Shown piece by piece: positions 6,337 to 7,317 of a stretch of DNA of 7,317 nt; position 1 is the first letter of the stretch, and every line of letters begins with the position of its first letter. A program made the position numbers and the translations under genes. The notes under the pieces are model-generated. The model saw only the letters and a list, made by a program, of their open reading frames with translations, did no database searches and was not told the origin of the DNA. The stretch covers positions 1 to 7,317 of the forward strand of contig JAPLNJ010000604.1 of assembly GCA_026692885.1 (NCBI GenBank). Direction: 5' to 3'. This stretch comes from Planctomycetota bacterium (GTDB taxonomy: Bacteria > Planctomycetota > Planctomycetia > Pirellulales > Pirellulaceae).

Positions 6337-6822
6337 ATGATCAATAGGAATTACCCGTTACCCGACGAATTTCAGGACCCGTTGAGTGACTATGAACCGC
6401 GTCTGTATGCCGACGAGCTCGAGAAACTGCTGGCGGAGCAGACCGTGGGCGACATGCAGATCCGGCCTTACGCCGAGGTGGGTTCGGACGCGACGGTCCT
6501 CAACGCGTTGCAGGCCCTCGCGGGGTTGAAGATCGCCAGCCTGCTGGTGGTCGACCAGGGGCGACTCGCGGGTTTGTTCACGGAACGCGATGCGCTGGAA
6601 CGCGTGGCCCCGCGGTTCGCGGAGGTCAAGGACCTGCCGGTGCGCGAAGTGATGACCACACATCCTATCGTGTTGTACGAAACCGACCCGGCCGGGGCCG
6701 CACTCAGCGCCATCGCGGTTGCCGGTTTTCGGCACGTGCCAGTCCTGGACGTGCACGAGCGGGTGGTCGGCATCCTCAGCCCTCGTCGTGTGTTCGCCTT
6801 CCTGCAGCAGCTGCTGGAATAG
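6337..6822 (+). CDS. CBS-domain pair protein (second of two)
   Basis: A 161-residue protein with an acidic N-terminal lead of about 35 residues followed by two CBS motifs, residues about 36-91 (TVGDMQIRPYAEVG to GLFTERDALERVA) and 101-161 (PVREVMTTHPIVLY to GILSPRRVFAFLQ). Both motifs are canonical, including GFRHVPVLD. ATG 6337 is preferred over the in-frame TTG at 6331 because AAGGAG (6324-6329) is 7 bases before it. It is a diverged tandem paralogue of the gene 2 bases upstream, with similar size and architecture, so a heterodimer is a reasonable inference. The promoter is presumably shared with aroE. Its reading frame is overlapped on the opposite strand by the apparent run-on of the glycosyltransferase frame, which does not look protein-like. 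Confidence 0.9.
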   Translation: MINRNYPLPDEFQDPLSDYEPRLYADELEKLLAEQTVGDMQIRPYAEVGSDATVLNALQALAGLKIASLLVVDQGRLAGLFTERDALERVAPRFAEVKDLPVREVMTTHPIVLYETDPAGAALSAIAVAGFRHVPVLDVHERVVGILSPRRVFAFLQQLLE

Positions 6823-7317
6823 CCCGGATCATTCATCGGTTTGGTAGGGTGGGTCGAGCCAGCCGTGTGCTTGGTGGGCCGCGGTCGCTGTGACAAACGT
6901 GGTTGCGTCGTCGCACTGTGAAATACGGCGGGGGCGGCTGGCGATGGCCCACCGTGGTGCCGCGCTCCCTTGGCCCACCCTACGTGAGCTCGTCCGATGA
7001 GCAGCAGGCGGTCTCGCTTGAACAGCAGCGGGTATTGCGCCAAGACGATCGCCTGCGGCGGCAGGAGTGGCTGCAAGACCTGCCATGCGCGATCCGTCGT
7101 GACGATGTAGCGATCCTTCCCGTCCCCGAAGAAGACTCGCGGATGCGGGCGAGGCTTCGGATCCCAGGGACCGCGTGGCGCCCGTGCCCCGTCGGGTTTG
7201 AAATCCAGATCCTGGATCGGCCGACCGGCGTAGAAGAGGAAACTCGGCTCCAACCAGCCATAGGCACCAATCTGGGGATCTCCCTCCAGTTCGGCAATCG
7301 CTGCCAATAGATTGGGA
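6468..7317 (-). CDS. ArnT/GT39-like glycosyltransferase, C-terminal part (5' end outside window, 3' run-on)
   Basis: The - strand frame is open from the right edge. Its first 110 residues resemble the soluble C-terminal domain of ArnT-like (GT39/PMT superfamily) membrane glycosyltransferases, which move sugars from polyprenyl-phosphate donors at the outer face of the membrane: GAYGWLEPSFLFYAGRPI, then DRYIVTTDRAW and a closing YPLLFKRDRLLLIGRA. The membrane helices would lie in the missing N-terminal part. The conserved part covers 6984-7317 only. At 6983 the frame enters the palindromic repeat and finds no stop until 6468, adding about 170 residues rich in Ser, Arg, Thr and Ala that are antisense to the repeat and then to the second CBS gene. 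That tail is probably not native. The TTG at 7305-7307 is internal, not a start. Family assignment is from short motifs and is moderate. Confidence 0.55.
   Translation of the reverse strand, partial: PNLLAAIAELEGDPQIGAYGWLEPSFLFYAGRPIQDLDFKPDGARAPRGPWDPKPRPHPRVFFGDGKDRYIVTTDRAWQVLQPLLPPQAIVLAQYPLLFKRDRLLLIGRAHVGWAKGARHHGGPSPAAPAVFHSATTQPRLSQRPRPTKHTAGSTHPTKPMNDPGYSSSCCRKANTRRGLRMPTTRSCTSRTGTCRKPATAMALSAAPAGSVSYNTIGCVVITSRTGRSLTSANRGATRSSASRSVNKPASRPWSTTSRLAIFNPARACNALRTVASEPTSA
6844..6983. repeat. Palindromic repeat between convergent genes
   Basis: GTAGGGTGGG (6844-6853) and CCCACCCTAC (6974-6983) form a perfect 10-base inverted repeat. Nested inside are GGTGGGCC (6873-6880) with GGCCCACC (6946-6953), and GCCAGCCG (6858-6865) with CGGCTGGC (6935-6942). 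It can be read as two inverted units of 37-38 bases joined by a 65-base spacer. No clear flanking direct repeat is seen, and the ends share nothing with E1/E2. GTAGGGTGGG-type palindromes are, to my recollection, common dispersed intergenic repeats in several phyla. It may serve as a bidirectional terminator. Confidence 0.6.

Noticed and set aside
1..7317. CRISPR array, tRNA or rRNA gene
   Set aside because: No regularly spaced direct repeats, cloverleaf or rRNA-like conserved segment was seen on either strand.

Overview
The window is GC-rich bacterial DNA with all complete genes on the + strand and one partial gene entering on the - strand at the right edge. The gene set and the abundance of palindromic intergenic repeats suggest a planctomycete (Pirellulales-like) chromosome. 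The hints are a TPR-methyltransferase fusion, two nucleotide-sugar epimerases, an AroE with an unusual substrate site followed by paired CBS proteins, and an ArnT-like glycosyltransferase tail. This taxonomic call is inferred from family resemblance and was not tested by a search.

Layout. 1-142: upstream DNA, perhaps the tail of a gene outside the window. 146-1594: TPR protein with a C-terminal SAM-dependent methyltransferase domain. 1595-1928: a gap holding a short hairpin element (E1). 1929-2939 and 2943-3911: two SDR-type sugar-nucleotide epimerases in a tight operon (UDP-glucuronate 4-epimerase-like, then GalE-like), probably serving surface polysaccharide synthesis. 3904-4031: a second, larger palindromic element (E2). 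4123-4917: type I methionine aminopeptidase. 5009-5857: AroE-family dehydrogenase, followed within 2-3 bases by two small CBS-pair proteins (5861-6334, 6337-6822). 6844-6983: a third, unrelated palindromic repeat. 6984-7317 on the - strand: the C-terminal end of an ArnT/GT39-like membrane glycosyltransferase.

The most interesting signal is between the genes. E1 and E2 both have the terminal inverted repeat GGCCTTGATCG/CGATCAAGGCC, and each is bracketed by a 9-base direct repeat (CTGCCGAGG for E1, GTGCTCGGC for E2). This is the signature of short non-autonomous transposable elements (MITE-like) with target-site duplication. E2 landed in the last codons of the GalE-like gene, and the TGA inside its terminal repeat is now that gene's stop codon. 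Removing E2 plus one duplicate gives a frame ending five residues after the junction codon's upstream neighbour, at 4055-4057. The 6844-6983 repeat sits exactly where the right-hand glycosyltransferase should end and appears to have left it without a nearby stop, so its frame runs on antisense through the second CBS gene.

The AroE homologue is also notable. It keeps the catalytic Lys, the Asn and the Gln, but the shikimate-binding serine motif is replaced and the catalytic Asp is a Glu.
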